64,000 bases of DNA, from NCBI RefSeq assembly GCF_036711975.1, contig NC_091971.1, forward strand, positions 22,141,501-22,205,500, written 5' to 3'. A program made the translations under genes and the position numbers. The notes beneath the pieces are model-generated. The model had not been told where the DNA came from and made no database searches. It saw only the letters and a list, made by a program, of their open reading frames with translations. This stretch comes from Onthophagus taurus (Eukaryota; Arthropoda; Insecta; Coleoptera; Scarabaeidae). Below are positions 56,201 through 64,000 of this stretch, in pieces (position 1 is the first letter of the stretch; every line of letters begins with the position of its first letter).

Positions 56201-56629
56201 TTTAGTACCTTAATGGCTGGAATTTTACCATTTGGAGCAGTTTTCATCGAATTATTCTTTATTTTTTCGGCAATTTGGGAGAATCAATTTTATTATTTGT
56301 TCGGTTTTTTATTTTTGGTGTTTATTATTTTGGTTATTTCATGCTCACAAATTTCGATTGTGATGGTTTATTTTCAGTTGTGTGGGGAAGATTATCATTG
56401 GTGGTGGCGAAGTTTTGTGGTATCCGGAGGTTCAGCTATTTATATTCTTCTTTATTCGATATTTTATTTTATAACAAAATTAGAAATTACCGAGTTCATA
56501 CCGACGCTACTTTACGGGAGTTACACTCTCTTAATGGTGATCACTTTTTGGTTGTTAACAGGAACGATAGGTTTCTTCGCCGCTTACGCATTTGTACAAA
56601 AAATTTATAGCGCGGTGAAAATTGATTAA
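44239..56629 (+). CDS. TM9SF4: Transmembrane 9 superfamily member 4 (nonaspanin)
   Basis: A nine-span Golgi/endosomal membrane protein of the nonaspanin family, linked in flies to phagocytosis and adhesion. Seven exons: 44239-44241 (coding ATG only), 44322-44707, 44761-44916, 44976-45253, 55478-55681, 55738-56155, 56206-56629; 622 aa, junctions GT/AG. The signal peptide is [17 protein letters not shown]. The luminal domain includes [34 protein letters not shown] and [20 protein letters not shown]. The membrane part includes [28 protein letters not shown] and [14 protein letters not shown]. The C-terminus KIYSAVKID carries the KxD-type Golgi retention motif. The match to human TM9SF4 (rather than TM9SF2) is clear in EFIPTLLY and WLLTGTIG. 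Intron 4 is 10,224 bp and full of repeats. AATAAA follows the stop at 56637. Confidence 0.95.
45498..45575 (+). mobile_element. hAT-like terminal sequence
   Basis: CAGAGGCGGCGCTACCGGGGAGTGCAAGG... contains the GC-rich inverted motif GGGTGCA-C-TGCACCC and resembles the CAGAGGCGG start of many hAT elements. No matching other end was found. It lies in TM9SF4 intron 4, immediately before the minisatellite. Confidence 0.5.
45590..47125 (+). repeat. Higher-order minisatellite, ~204-226 bp unit
   Basis: About seven units recur, with GCAGTA(T/C)TTAGACC marking starts near 45609, 45813, 46016, 46241, 46467, 46693 and 46917. Long units are about 226 bp; short ones (about 204 bp) lack one 22 bp block. 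Each unit has 8-9 copies of a 20-22 bp block such as CAGTATTTAGTCTTCAGAAAG, then a unique part ending TATCTTTCTTTTGCAG. Long ORFs here ([14 protein letters not shown]...) follow from the repeat and are not credible proteins. Confidence 0.92.
47288..47584. mobile_element. 297 bp element with perfect 44 bp inverted ends
   Basis: ACTTATGTGTTCAATACTTT... at 47288-47331 is inverted without mismatch at 47541-47584. The interior has two copies of a CAGTACGCTTCTAT(A/G)TCTATCTC block and an AAGGTG/CACCTT pair extending the fold. No ORF. Target duplication is not obvious; the flanks read CTTTT and ATTGTC. Confidence 0.8.
47868..47945. repeat. CTAG-type repeat copy
   Basis: TTAGTTCTACTTTTAGTTCAACAAAAATATACAACAATCTAACACTG... 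matches the body part of the palindromic family (compare 62800-62850). It abuts the foldback element to its right. Confidence 0.65.
47945..48957. mobile_element. Foldback element of about 1 kb
   Basis: It starts CTACTATCCGTGCAAAAA and ends TTTTTGCAATGATAGTAG; the inner GGCCCCTCACTTTAGAG and CTCTAAAGTGAGGGGCC are inverse partners. Near the centre (about 48440-48680) another inverted pair (GGTTCCGTCCAATCGGAAC... and ...CCCATTGGACGGAACC) makes most of the element self-complementary. Related sequence forms the arms at 16560-17372 and 23335-23806. It is inserted in a CTAG-type repeat (ACTAGAT before, AACTAGAAA after). No ORF. Confidence 0.75.
49160..50980 (-). pseudogene. hAT (ZBED-type) transposase, decayed
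   Basis: On the minus strand, an N-terminal BED zinc finger ([37 protein letters not shown] near 50800-50890), then [16 protein letters not shown] near 50610-50655, [21 protein letters not shown] near 50240-50310, and the C-terminal dimerisation region ([10 protein letters not shown] near 49315-49345, [21 protein letters not shown] near 49230-49295). Frames are broken between these parts, including just after KYKELD. It lies antisense in TM9SF4 intron 4. Confidence 0.85.
51000..52460 (+). mobile_element. LINE fragment: ORF1 end, endonuclease and start of RT
   Basis: On the plus strand: ORF1-like [15 protein letters not shown] near 51070-51110; endonuclease [19 protein letters not shown] near 51427-51483, [10 protein letters not shown] (with a stop) near 51503, [13 protein letters not shown] near 51740-51780 (the usual GDFN Asp reads Glu), then [20 protein letters not shown] and [17 protein letters not shown] to about 52390. 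Many frameshifts. It lies in TM9SF4 intron 4. Confidence 0.8.
52463..52600 (-). mobile_element. CTAG-type repeat joined to a PLE 3' tail
   Basis: AACTAAAATTAGAACTAACACTTGAAAC...TTCGGGTTTTGCCG is a partial palindromic repeat. It runs into GTTTCGGATGCCATGTTGCAACCTTCTTCAGAAAC, the inverse of the PLE tail at 14126-14157. No PLE coding part follows. Confidence 0.7.
52590..54130 (-). mobile_element. LINE fragment: RT end, RNase H, Cys/His domain
   Basis: Minus-strand copy of the family at 3735-5095. RT thumb [21 protein letters not shown] and [13 protein letters not shown] (near 53930-54108), the RNase H ([36 protein letters not shown] near 53020-53100), and the Cys/His cluster [19 protein letters not shown] near 52700-52755. 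The RNase H to C-terminus frame is open at 52559-53236. It is truncated before the catalytic RT box. Confidence 0.87.
54140..54760 (-). mobile_element. Second LINE 3' fragment (different family)
   Basis: On the minus strand, [33 protein letters not shown] (near 54590-54690) is the typical post-RT segment of LINEs (YGAEIWGW). Further downstream on that strand is a degraded RMCRLCGDV...TIEHILC Cys/His cluster near 54140-54205. The AYADD box is absent. Distinct from the neighbouring R1/I-like family. Confidence 0.75.
54761..55477. other. Rest of TM9SF4 intron 4, nothing recognised
   Basis: AT-rich with an ATAAATATAAATATGAATATAAATA microsatellite-like stretch near 55185-55230. The intron ends at AAG|GTATC. 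Confidence 0.45.
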
Positions 56630-56649
56630 ATTACGAAATAAAAAAATAA

Positions 56650-57076
56650 ACTAATAAGAATTAAAATTGAGATAACGATTACATTTTTTTAAAATTTATT
56701 TATTATGATTTCTTTTTTAAATAATGTAATCTCACACTTAAGAGGTTTACAAAGATGTCTTAACTATAATTAAATTTACAAAATTAATTCTTATTGTTGA
56801 AAATTAATTGAAAACGATGCCAGTAAGTGGTGGGTTTTAAAAAAAGGTTAAAAATTAACACATACGGTAACTATTGTAAGATATTTTGTACGAAAAATAA
56901 CGGGGAATATTCTTGTAGTAGAAATATTTGTTTAATGTGTACATAAAAATTCTTAGGTTTTTAATTCAAACAGCCTTTTTTAATTAATAAACAGTGTCCT
57001 AATATCAATTTTTCGCATTTCGTACAATTTAGAGTTCATTAATTTTTTTTATACAACATAACTCACAAGAAAGGTG
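56650..57076. other. Intergenic AT-rich region after TM9SF4
   Basis: Contains only the 3' flank of TM9SF4, with a second AATAAA at 56645-56650. No gene. Confidence 0.4.
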
Positions 57077-57490
57077 TTATAACATAATTGTATCTAACCG
57101 ATTTCCTTTGTGGTGATCCTTCGCCATGCCTCTCTTCTGTCTTCTATAGTAGTACTCATCACTTGGGCAACCGACGTCTATGCCAAATCCTTTAATTAGT
57201 CTATATCTCACCAATGACCTGTTTCTTGACCTTTTGCCATTAACATTCCCCTGTAGCATTAGCTTTTCCAAGCCGTCCTTCCATATTGATTGATCAAAAA
57301 ATAGCAATTTCTCACTATCGCGTATTTTTAGTTCTTCTACAATGGATGCTTTAGCGTGATATCATTTCTGCAATCTTCCTCGTGCAGCGTTTATGGTCCT
57401 CGATTCTGAGCCATATGTTCCAATAGGAAACACTAAAGATTTCAGGGTTTTTTTTTGCGGATACAGTGGTCTTTCCAGATTTTAACCAGT
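57077..57490 (-). mobile_element. RTE-like LINE 3' fragment
   Basis: On the minus strand, an FPIGTYGSESRTI block (like the usual YGSESWT), then SIVEELKIRDSEKLLFF and LEKLMLQGNVNGKRSRNRSLVRY, the 'V.GKR.RGR...RW' end of RTE/BovB-type LINEs. Frames are broken. The region 57491-58199 holds no recognised gene. Confidence 0.65.
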
Positions 57491-58199
57491 CATTATTCTT
57501 TGTTTTTTCCGTTCCCAAATAGATAGCAAACGCTGGTACATCCATTCTACTAAACTTTTCAGAAAGGACAAACATAAATTACAGCTTTTAATAAAAAGTT
57601 GATTTGTTTTTAATTATGTGGATTTTACTACTTGTGATAGGACTTAACCTCAAGCAAAATTTGGAACATTCTTTGCAAGTAATAAACATGTTATTGATAT
57701 GTGAAGTTGGACTGATGTCGGTTTTGCAACTAAGAATTAATCAGTACAAAGATTATCAAAGAGTAAACAACATAACTAACAGCTATGGTAACGAAGTACC
57801 TAGTAACTAACTAAATAGAAAACTAACTAAAAACATAATAATATTTTAATAAAACAATACAAGTTCGAAATTTTGAATTTTGATATTGGGTTGTGGTATT
57901 TTTTTCGCAAATGGACTCTTCCGAAACTTCGCAAAATAGTTCGTTATCGCGTATTATACTTTTATAATATATTCTAAGCAATCAATATCACGCCATTTAA
58001 ATCCATAACGTTTTTTTAGTATTGTGTCTACATCTTAGAGCTTCTGATGTTTAATCATCTTCCATCGTGTTATCTCCATTAATTTTACGTTTGGAATTTG
58101 CTTTCCTCGTTTCATCATATCTTTTTTAATTCCAACTTCTCAATTATAAGCCACTTCGCCTTGTATCAGAATATCATGTTTTTTGGACCTTGTTAAAAT

Positions 58200-59160
58200 A
58201 AATCGCTTCCAATTATAAAAATTGCTCTTTATCTAAATTAGTTACATGCTGTTTACATGCAATTTGTTCAAACACCCTGTCCGGTAGTAGAAATGAGTGC
58301 CCCACCATAGGGAACGCCACTTCCAGTCTTTTCAAGGTATACCAGTAGGTTAGCACCCCCAACAAAACAGTATTTTTATTTTGGCCTCCGTATCCATCCG
58401 CAACACGACGCAAAGTGAAGGCATTAGACAAATCCAGTTTGTTTAGGAAGATACTTCATCAGATTCTTTTGAGTACTCTTGTTCTGCCCATACATAGGAA
58501 AATGCATTGTTTTTTAATGGATCTTTGGAAGTGGCCTTCACGATGGTGAAGTTATACATGTAAAGCTGTCTTTTGTAATACAGAATTTGATCTGGAACCC
58601 TGAGAATTCTAAAATTTAACTAGATTATCTTTCTTTTCTCTTAAAATGTCATAAAATGCCTTATATTTCATTTGGTGAAGTTTCTTTTCACAATTTAATG
58701 TATTTAAAATTGTTTTCATCTTACTTGGTTTTTAATTTTTCTGTTAATTCAAGGCACTTTCAGCATACATCAGTACAAGGTGTACCAAAACCTATGTTGA
58801 ATCTTGTGTTAAATATTTTTCTAAAATAAGCAAACAGTGCTTAAATAAACACGTACAGAGGACTTCGATTGACAATAGTGTGATTCGATGCAGTGAAATG
58901 TTTTAATGAAGTTTATAGTCGAGGTCTTTTTATCTTCATATAATTTTGCACGGCCACGATGTTCTTTTGGAAGAACTCCGGTAGAAAGAAACCTTTGGGT
59001 AACACCCTTTTTTAGATTTAATATTTCGAAAAATGTATTTTTACAAACACGTACTGATTTGGAGTGCACTTTGACAAACTATTTTAAAGTAGTTATAGGA
59101 TTTTCACGAACAGCGCTAACATCTTTTTACAGCAACACTCGAAATATATTTTAAAATAAA
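58200..59160 (-). pseudogene. Decayed DDE transposase-like gene of insect type
   Basis: On the minus strand, CKNTFFEILNLKKGVTQRFL and CIESHYCQSKSSVRVYLS (58860-59050), and later VADGYGGQNKNTVLLGVLTYW then FPMVGHSFLLPDRVFEQI (58255-58420). This ESHYCRxKS...SDGCGGQNKN...VGHSFxPPDR order is common in transposase-like genes across insects. The Asp in ADGYGGQNKN is probably catalytic. The middle is degraded. The relic at 6530-7441 is similar in kind. Confidence 0.65.
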
Positions 59161-59344
59161 TCCGCCCTGCTCAGATTTTGTTGTATATGCATAAAAATCA
59201 TCATGAAATTGTTTTACTTCGATGTCGATCAGTTCCGAACATTTATAACTTATTCTTTGTGCTATATCTACATTTAGGAATTACAGGCCCCAAAGTCGGC
59301 ATATATCTGTGACAAAACAAAGTAACAAGGTACTATTAAAGATC

Positions 59345-60000
59345 ATCTAAGAATAATACTAATTAAGTTATAACTATAATTTTTTTGGGGAACTTCTTTG
59401 GCACTTTTCTCCATTTTTATGTTGTTTTCAATAAATAATAGCAACACTTAATTATTTTAACAGCCACAACGAGCAATCAGCTGTCCCTGCCGAAAATCAA
59501 GATATCACGCGATACAGAGCATATGCAAAGCCAAATTATGGATGTGCTTGTTTTTGCAACAAACTCAGTCATGGATGTAGCCGTCTTTGCAACATACTAT
59601 CATATTCAAATGCACTTCCAAGTAGGATGTAGCAGTTTTTGAACGAACTAAGAATAATACTATTTAAGTTGTAACTATAATTTTTTTCTTGGCTTCTTTT
59701 CCATTCGCTAGGATTATTAACTTTTTTCCGTGCTTTGCACTTCTTCGGCACTTTTCTCCATTTTTATGCTATTTTCAATAAACAATAGAAACACTTAATT
59801 ATTTTAACAGCCACAACGAGCAATCAGCTGTCCCTGCCGAAAATCAAGATATCACGCGATACAGAGCATGCGCAAAGCGAAATTATGGATGTTCTTGTTT
59901 TTGCAACAAACTCAGTCATGGATGTAGCCGTCTTTGCAACATCCTAGCATATTCAAATGTACTTCCAAGTGGGATGTAGCAGTTTTTGAACGAACTGACT
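59345..60000 (+). repeat. Tandem duplication with 347 bp period
   Basis: CTAAGAATAATACTA(A/T)TTAAGTT...CAGCCACAACGAGCAATCAGCTGTCCC...GATGTAGCAGTTTTTGAACGAACT occurs twice. For example, CACTTTTCTCCATTTTTATG is at 59402 and 59749. The copies are very similar. GGATGTAGCCG(T/C)(T/C)TTTGCAA is repeated a third time near 60066. No gene. Confidence 0.85.
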
Positions 60001-60119
60001 TTACCATATCATGAAGCATGCTTTACACTGTACTTTTCCACTGTTAGTAGAATTTTGATAAAATATGGATGTAGCCGCTTTTGCAAATAGAAACTTCATA
60101 TCATCCTTAACCCCTATGT

Positions 60120-60790
60120 TATGGATTGGCTGCAATGATCGAGATACCATACCTACCCGGTCTATAATCATCAAGTGGCTTAGATCTACTCAATCGCAGT
60201 TCGAGATCTTTTTCTGTCCTATAGATATTCCACCCTTCCAATTTATATTATTATAGTTATGAATAATTTTATAGTTACTCCATCTTTTGGTCATGGTTCA
60301 CATTCTTGAATTTCAACCGTTAGATTATTCTGTTGGTTAGCCTCCTCAGTGGCCATGAGATTCTCCAAATACCGATGCCATCTTTCATCAGTCTGACCCC
60401 GGTGGAATCTTTAATTGGAAGATAATAGGGTTCAAAGGTTTTTGAAAGCATCTTAGATAGATCCTAGGACTTCGTTATCTTGTAATCGTTGATTTTAAGT
60501 TTGTTTAACTTGGAGATCATTTCCCAAGTTTCTTGCGTTATCCATTATTTCATTGGTTGGTTTTTTTCAAGATATACAGCATCGAGCTCAATAACGTTTC
60601 ATTTCTGTACTAAGTTCATTAGAAATCATTTGGAAAGAATCAATTCTTTCGCGCACCGCATTTTTACTATTATACCATAGGTTAGCTTTTGTAGAGCAGA
60701 ATTTATTACTCTGTAGTTTGAGATAAATTTCTGCGACTAAAGCATTAAGGTCACTTCCACAGTAGTCGGAAAAGGTCACATTTTCAAATT
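60120..60790 (-). mobile_element. Probable RTE-like LINE RT-leader remnant
   Basis: On the minus strand, WITQETWEMISKLNKLKINDYK near 60480-60550 and DERWHRYLENLMATEEANQQNN near 60330-60395 resemble the linker between endonuclease and RT of RTE-type LINEs. There is no catalytic motif. The neighbouring 60791-61689 shows nothing I can name. Confidence 0.45.
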
Positions 60791-61689
60791 ACCTATTTCC
60801 AAACATACTAGTGCAAATTCTTTTGTTTCACAACCAAAAAAAAATATTCAAACATTATCTAAATGCACAAACATCTTCCAATCGCGTATTGCCTTCAAAA
60901 TTTCAGAATCCGTCGAAAACCGAGCTCCCTAATATGTTTTGTACGACTAATGTGTGATGGCTAACATTAAATGTTCTTGGTGAGCAAAAAAAAAACAATT
61001 TCTTAAGATCACAGGATCAACAATATTATGTAAATTATGAAGCTTTGGTCTATTTATGAAACATTTACTTGTTTTAATATGGCATTGTAACATTTCAAAA
61101 TAAATACAACTATTTCTTCAAGTTCAGGAGTGGGACTTCAAATTCAGCAGCTGTTGTTTTTATCAATAACTGTTAGTTTTTGGAGGAGTTGAGTAGAGCT
61201 ATTACATTTAAATATTAACAAGCTGAGTTATATAAAAAGTTATCGTAAAAATGTGATTCTTTTCCCAACTCTGGCAAAATTTACAGTAAATATGATCCGA
61301 TTTTATTTCTTATTTTACCTCTTCTATTACCAGTATTACGAATATTACAAAAAATTTTGATTTTTTTTGTCCTTATTCCGCAGTCCAAGCCAAGGGTATT
61401 TATGGTTCTAATAGAGCTTTTCCATCTACTGTTGATAAGAACTAGTCAATTTGATTGCGTGTACGTCCATCAGGCGATCTCCAAGTATAGATTATATTGG
61501 AAATGAGAATTAGATGCACATCTTAATTTTTAATCAATCAACCGAACTGATCTTTAAAATCCCTCTTCGTCATTATTGTCCTCTTCATATATAAGATGAT
61601 CTTCACTGCCATCGAAAGCGTTACCTATGCCGCATTTCTTTAAAGATTTAACAATAATGTTTTCTCTCACTCTAGACCACGACTGTTTT

Positions 61690-62390
61690 ATCTACTGACA
61701 CACTTGTTTGATTGTAGGTTGTTTTAGAGCTCCTTTGACTTCATCCATTTGTTCCATTTCTTTCTCATATACATTTTAAAAGGTTTATTTATGGAAACAT
61801 CAAGAGGTTCCAATTGTGAAGCAACCTCTGTATTTCTCTGTCTCAATTTCTCTTTCACAGAATTTTTCAAATGTCTACTAAACTTATTTAGCACAAGAAG
61901 AGAATTCTTCTTCAATAAGGCACCTTTCCTTCGCTCCCACACTCTGTTAATCCCTAATTTCATACCAACCTGGTTCATCCAACCCTAAGCCACGTCATGT
62001 ACGTAAACAACAACACCTGGCGGTATTTTAGATGGTTTTGGCATGGCTTTGCGCTTGAAAATGATTGTTGGATTAAGTTTAGTACCGTCAGCATATCATG
62101 CAGTGCATTTTTTCATGTCCACTTGTTTTTGTAGCTGTAGTTTTAGCACCTTGGCAACAATTTTATTACTCATTAACTTCACTGCCATTTTGACGGTGTC
62201 CTTGAATCCATTTCAATATGTCATCTTCTAGTTTTGGCCAGATTGCATTCAGTTCTCTATTTGCACATTTTGTCTTCCCTCTTTTTTTCAGTACTTCTTT
62301 ACTAGCCCTCCAATCGCGAATGGTTTTTTCTGTTGGTGAAGGGCCGAAATGCCGCTCAGCTGTTCTGTTTCCATGTTTTCCATGCTATTA
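61690..62390 (-). pseudogene. Pogo/Tigger-like transposase remnant
   Basis: On the minus strand, TAERHFGPSPTEKTIRDWRASKEVLKKRGK (near 62270-62365) is a CENP-B-like HTH region, and KLEDDILKWIQGHRQNG follows. Then SLLVLNKFSRHLKNSVKEKLRQRNTEVA near 61800-61890 and LEPLDVSINKPFKMYMRKKW near 61755-61815. The latter is the QPLDVSINKPFK motif of the DDE_1 catalytic domain. The catalytic core between the parts is degraded. Confidence 0.75.
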
Positions 62391-62756
62391 CTTTCAATGT
62401 ATAGCCTGCATCATATGAATACCTTTTATATTTTTCCATTGCGAAACTATCTAATAATCTTCACTGTTTTGATCAGATCTTCCACGTTCCAATCTTGTGG
62501 AAAATTAAAGAAAAACAAAATATTTTAGTTTCTTTCAAAAAATTAGAACTGTATATTGTATGATACTGATATACCGGAATTCCATATAACTTGCAATATC
62601 TGAATGTAGTTACAAAACCACTATGCACTTGCACTGTCCCATATAAAATGCAACATAGCTTAATAGTACAGGCATTGAGTGGTTTTGCAAAGGAAAAGTT
62701 TTGCTTGGAAAAGGGTAACGTTCTTAGGATAACCCTGAGTTTTTAGGCTTTGCGCA

Positions 62757-63640
62757 CGGCTAAACCCGAATGTTTCTGATTCTACGTCTAATGTTAATTC
62801 TACTTTTCGTTCAATAAAAATACACCACAATCTAACGCTGAGTAACAATTAAAACTAACACTAGACTTAGAACTAGAAGCATTCTTTCTTTAGACTCTTT
62901 AGACTGCTAAACCTGAATGATTCTAGTTCTAGTACTAGTGCAATATTAGAACTAACACTAGACCAAGAACTAGAAACATTCGGATTTAGCCGCACGTGTC
63001 TCAAGACGGCTAAACCCGAATGATTCTAGTTCTAGGTCTTGTGTTACTGCTAGTGCAATACTAGAACTAACACCAGACCAAGAACTAGAAACATTCGGAT
63101 TTAGCCGGACGTCTCTCAAGACGGCTAAACCCGAATGATTCTAGTTCTAGGTCTTGTGTTAGTTCTGGTGATAGTGCAATACTAGAACTAACACCAGACC
63201 ACGAATTAGAAATATGCGGATTTAGCCGCACGTCTCTCAAGACGGCTAAACCCGAATGATTCTAGTTCTAGATCTAGTGTTAGTTCTAGTTTTACACTAG
63301 CACTATAATTAAAACTAACACAAGACCAAGAACTAGAAACATTCGGATTTACCCAGACGTCTCTCAAGATGGCTAACCCGAATGAGGTCTAGTATTAGTT
63401 CTAGTTTTACACTAGCACTATAATTAGAACTAACACAAGACCTAGAACTAGAATCATTCGGGTTAGCCGTCTTGAGAGACATCCGGCTAAATCCGAATGT
63501 TTCTAGTTCTTGGTCTGGTGTTAGTTCTAGTATTGCACTAGCACTATCTAGTGTTCGTTTTAAGTCAATGCAAATATGCAACATAGTGATATCTTATGTT
63601 AACTAGCGCTAACTAACATTAGACCTAGAAACATTCAGAC
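62757..63640. repeat. Array of alternating palindromes (CTAG-type repeat)
   Basis: Two palindromes alternate with a step of about 115-125 bp. One is CATTCGGATTTAGCCG...CAAGACGGCTAAACCCGAATG (near 62980, 63092, 63213, 63340, then inverted near 63455). The other is TTCTAGTTCTAGGTCTTGTG...CACCAGACCAAGAACTAGAA. Flanking body sequence near 62808 and 63560 matches 43700 and 47890. No ORF. Partial copies occur at 14569, 40556, 43430, 47868 and 52463. Confidence 0.85.
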
Positions 63641-64000
63641 ATGTTGCATTTTATGTGGCTTTGTCCAGTAGGCACACCCTGGTTCCTAAGGAAATATATT
63701 GTTGTATATTGCATTTTAAGTGAAATTCACTATTTTGCAAAATCAACTTCTAAATCGTTGTTTCGGGACGAGTAGGTTTTAAGAACTCAGTACTTTACGC
63801 AAAATTGACTTAATGCCGACAGACTTCATTAAGACTATATCTGAATTTGATTCAAACTGGATAGAAATCAACCTTTGATAAAGTCATCAAAATTGGCTTT
63901 GTAACAATCTCGATGCAAATATTTTGAAGCATTCACGAAAACTTGACACAGCTATTTAATGCACACTCAAAGATCTACTGCATCCACCAAGTCAATAGGA
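63641..64000. other. Terminal stretch, nothing recognised
   Basis: No ORF or repeat relation was noticed. Confidence 0.4.

Noticed and set aside
1-64000. tRNA, rRNA or snRNA genes
   Set aside because: No convincing A/B box pairs with a foldable cloverleaf, nor conserved rRNA/snRNA blocks, were seen by eye; a covariance-model search would be needed to exclude them.

Overview
The window is AT-rich genomic DNA from an insect. Single-copy genes with short introns look arthropod, and almost everything else is decayed transposable elements. AT-rich satellite, DD41D mariners, Penelope-like elements (PLEs) and Jockey/RTE/R1-I type LINE relics suggest a beetle, but that order assignment is only a guess. 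No bacterial, viral or organelle genes, no CRISPR and no convincing tRNA were seen.

Six host genes are supported. Left to right: a fray/OSR1-SPAK kinase (minus, about 8.95-10.73 kb, running off into a giant TE-filled intron to the left); TAF12 (minus, 24.25-24.97 kb) and MED20 (plus, 25.37-26.0 kb), head-to-head over a 0.4 kb shared promoter; HMG-CoA reductase (minus, intronless, 35.26-37.62 kb) and hydroxymethylbilane synthase (plus, 38.69-40.24 kb), divergent over about 1.07 kb; and TM9SF4 (plus, 44.24-56.63 kb), whose 10.2 kb fourth intron is packed with repeats. The pairs cover basal transcription (TFIID and Mediator), and the isoprenoid and haem pathways. Co-regulation within the pairs is inference.

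Between the genes lie TE graveyards. 0-8.9 kb: two PLE pieces head-to-head, a DD41D mariner split by a LINE, other transposase relics. 12.4-23.8 kb: a PLE nested in a LINE, hAT and LINE pieces, then long inverted arms flanking a LINE, a Tc1 relic, a TTAA-flanked MITE and a structurally complete 2.7 kb DD41D mariner with ~0.6 kb inverted repeats. 26-34 kb: two inverted arrays of a ~362 bp dimeric satellite surrounding a PLE endonuclease relic and a broken Ulp1/C48 protease-like gene. 40.5-44 kb: a Jockey LINE, a palindromic CTAG-rich repeat and a deletion-bearing partial copy of the HMBS gene. 45.5-55 kb (TM9SF4 intron): minisatellite, foldback elements, hAT and LINE relics. 57-64 kb: RTE, DDE and pogo relics and an array of alternating palindromes.

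Most notable: a cysteine-proline-rich insert in HMBS that resembles haem-regulatory motifs; an HMBS duplicate with a GCAT microhomology deletion; a TM9SF4 first exon whose only coding content is ATG; a minisatellite that repeats a splice-acceptor-like tract inside the TM9SF4 intron; the dimeric satellite; and a palindromic CTAG repeat that recurs at the edges of other elements.
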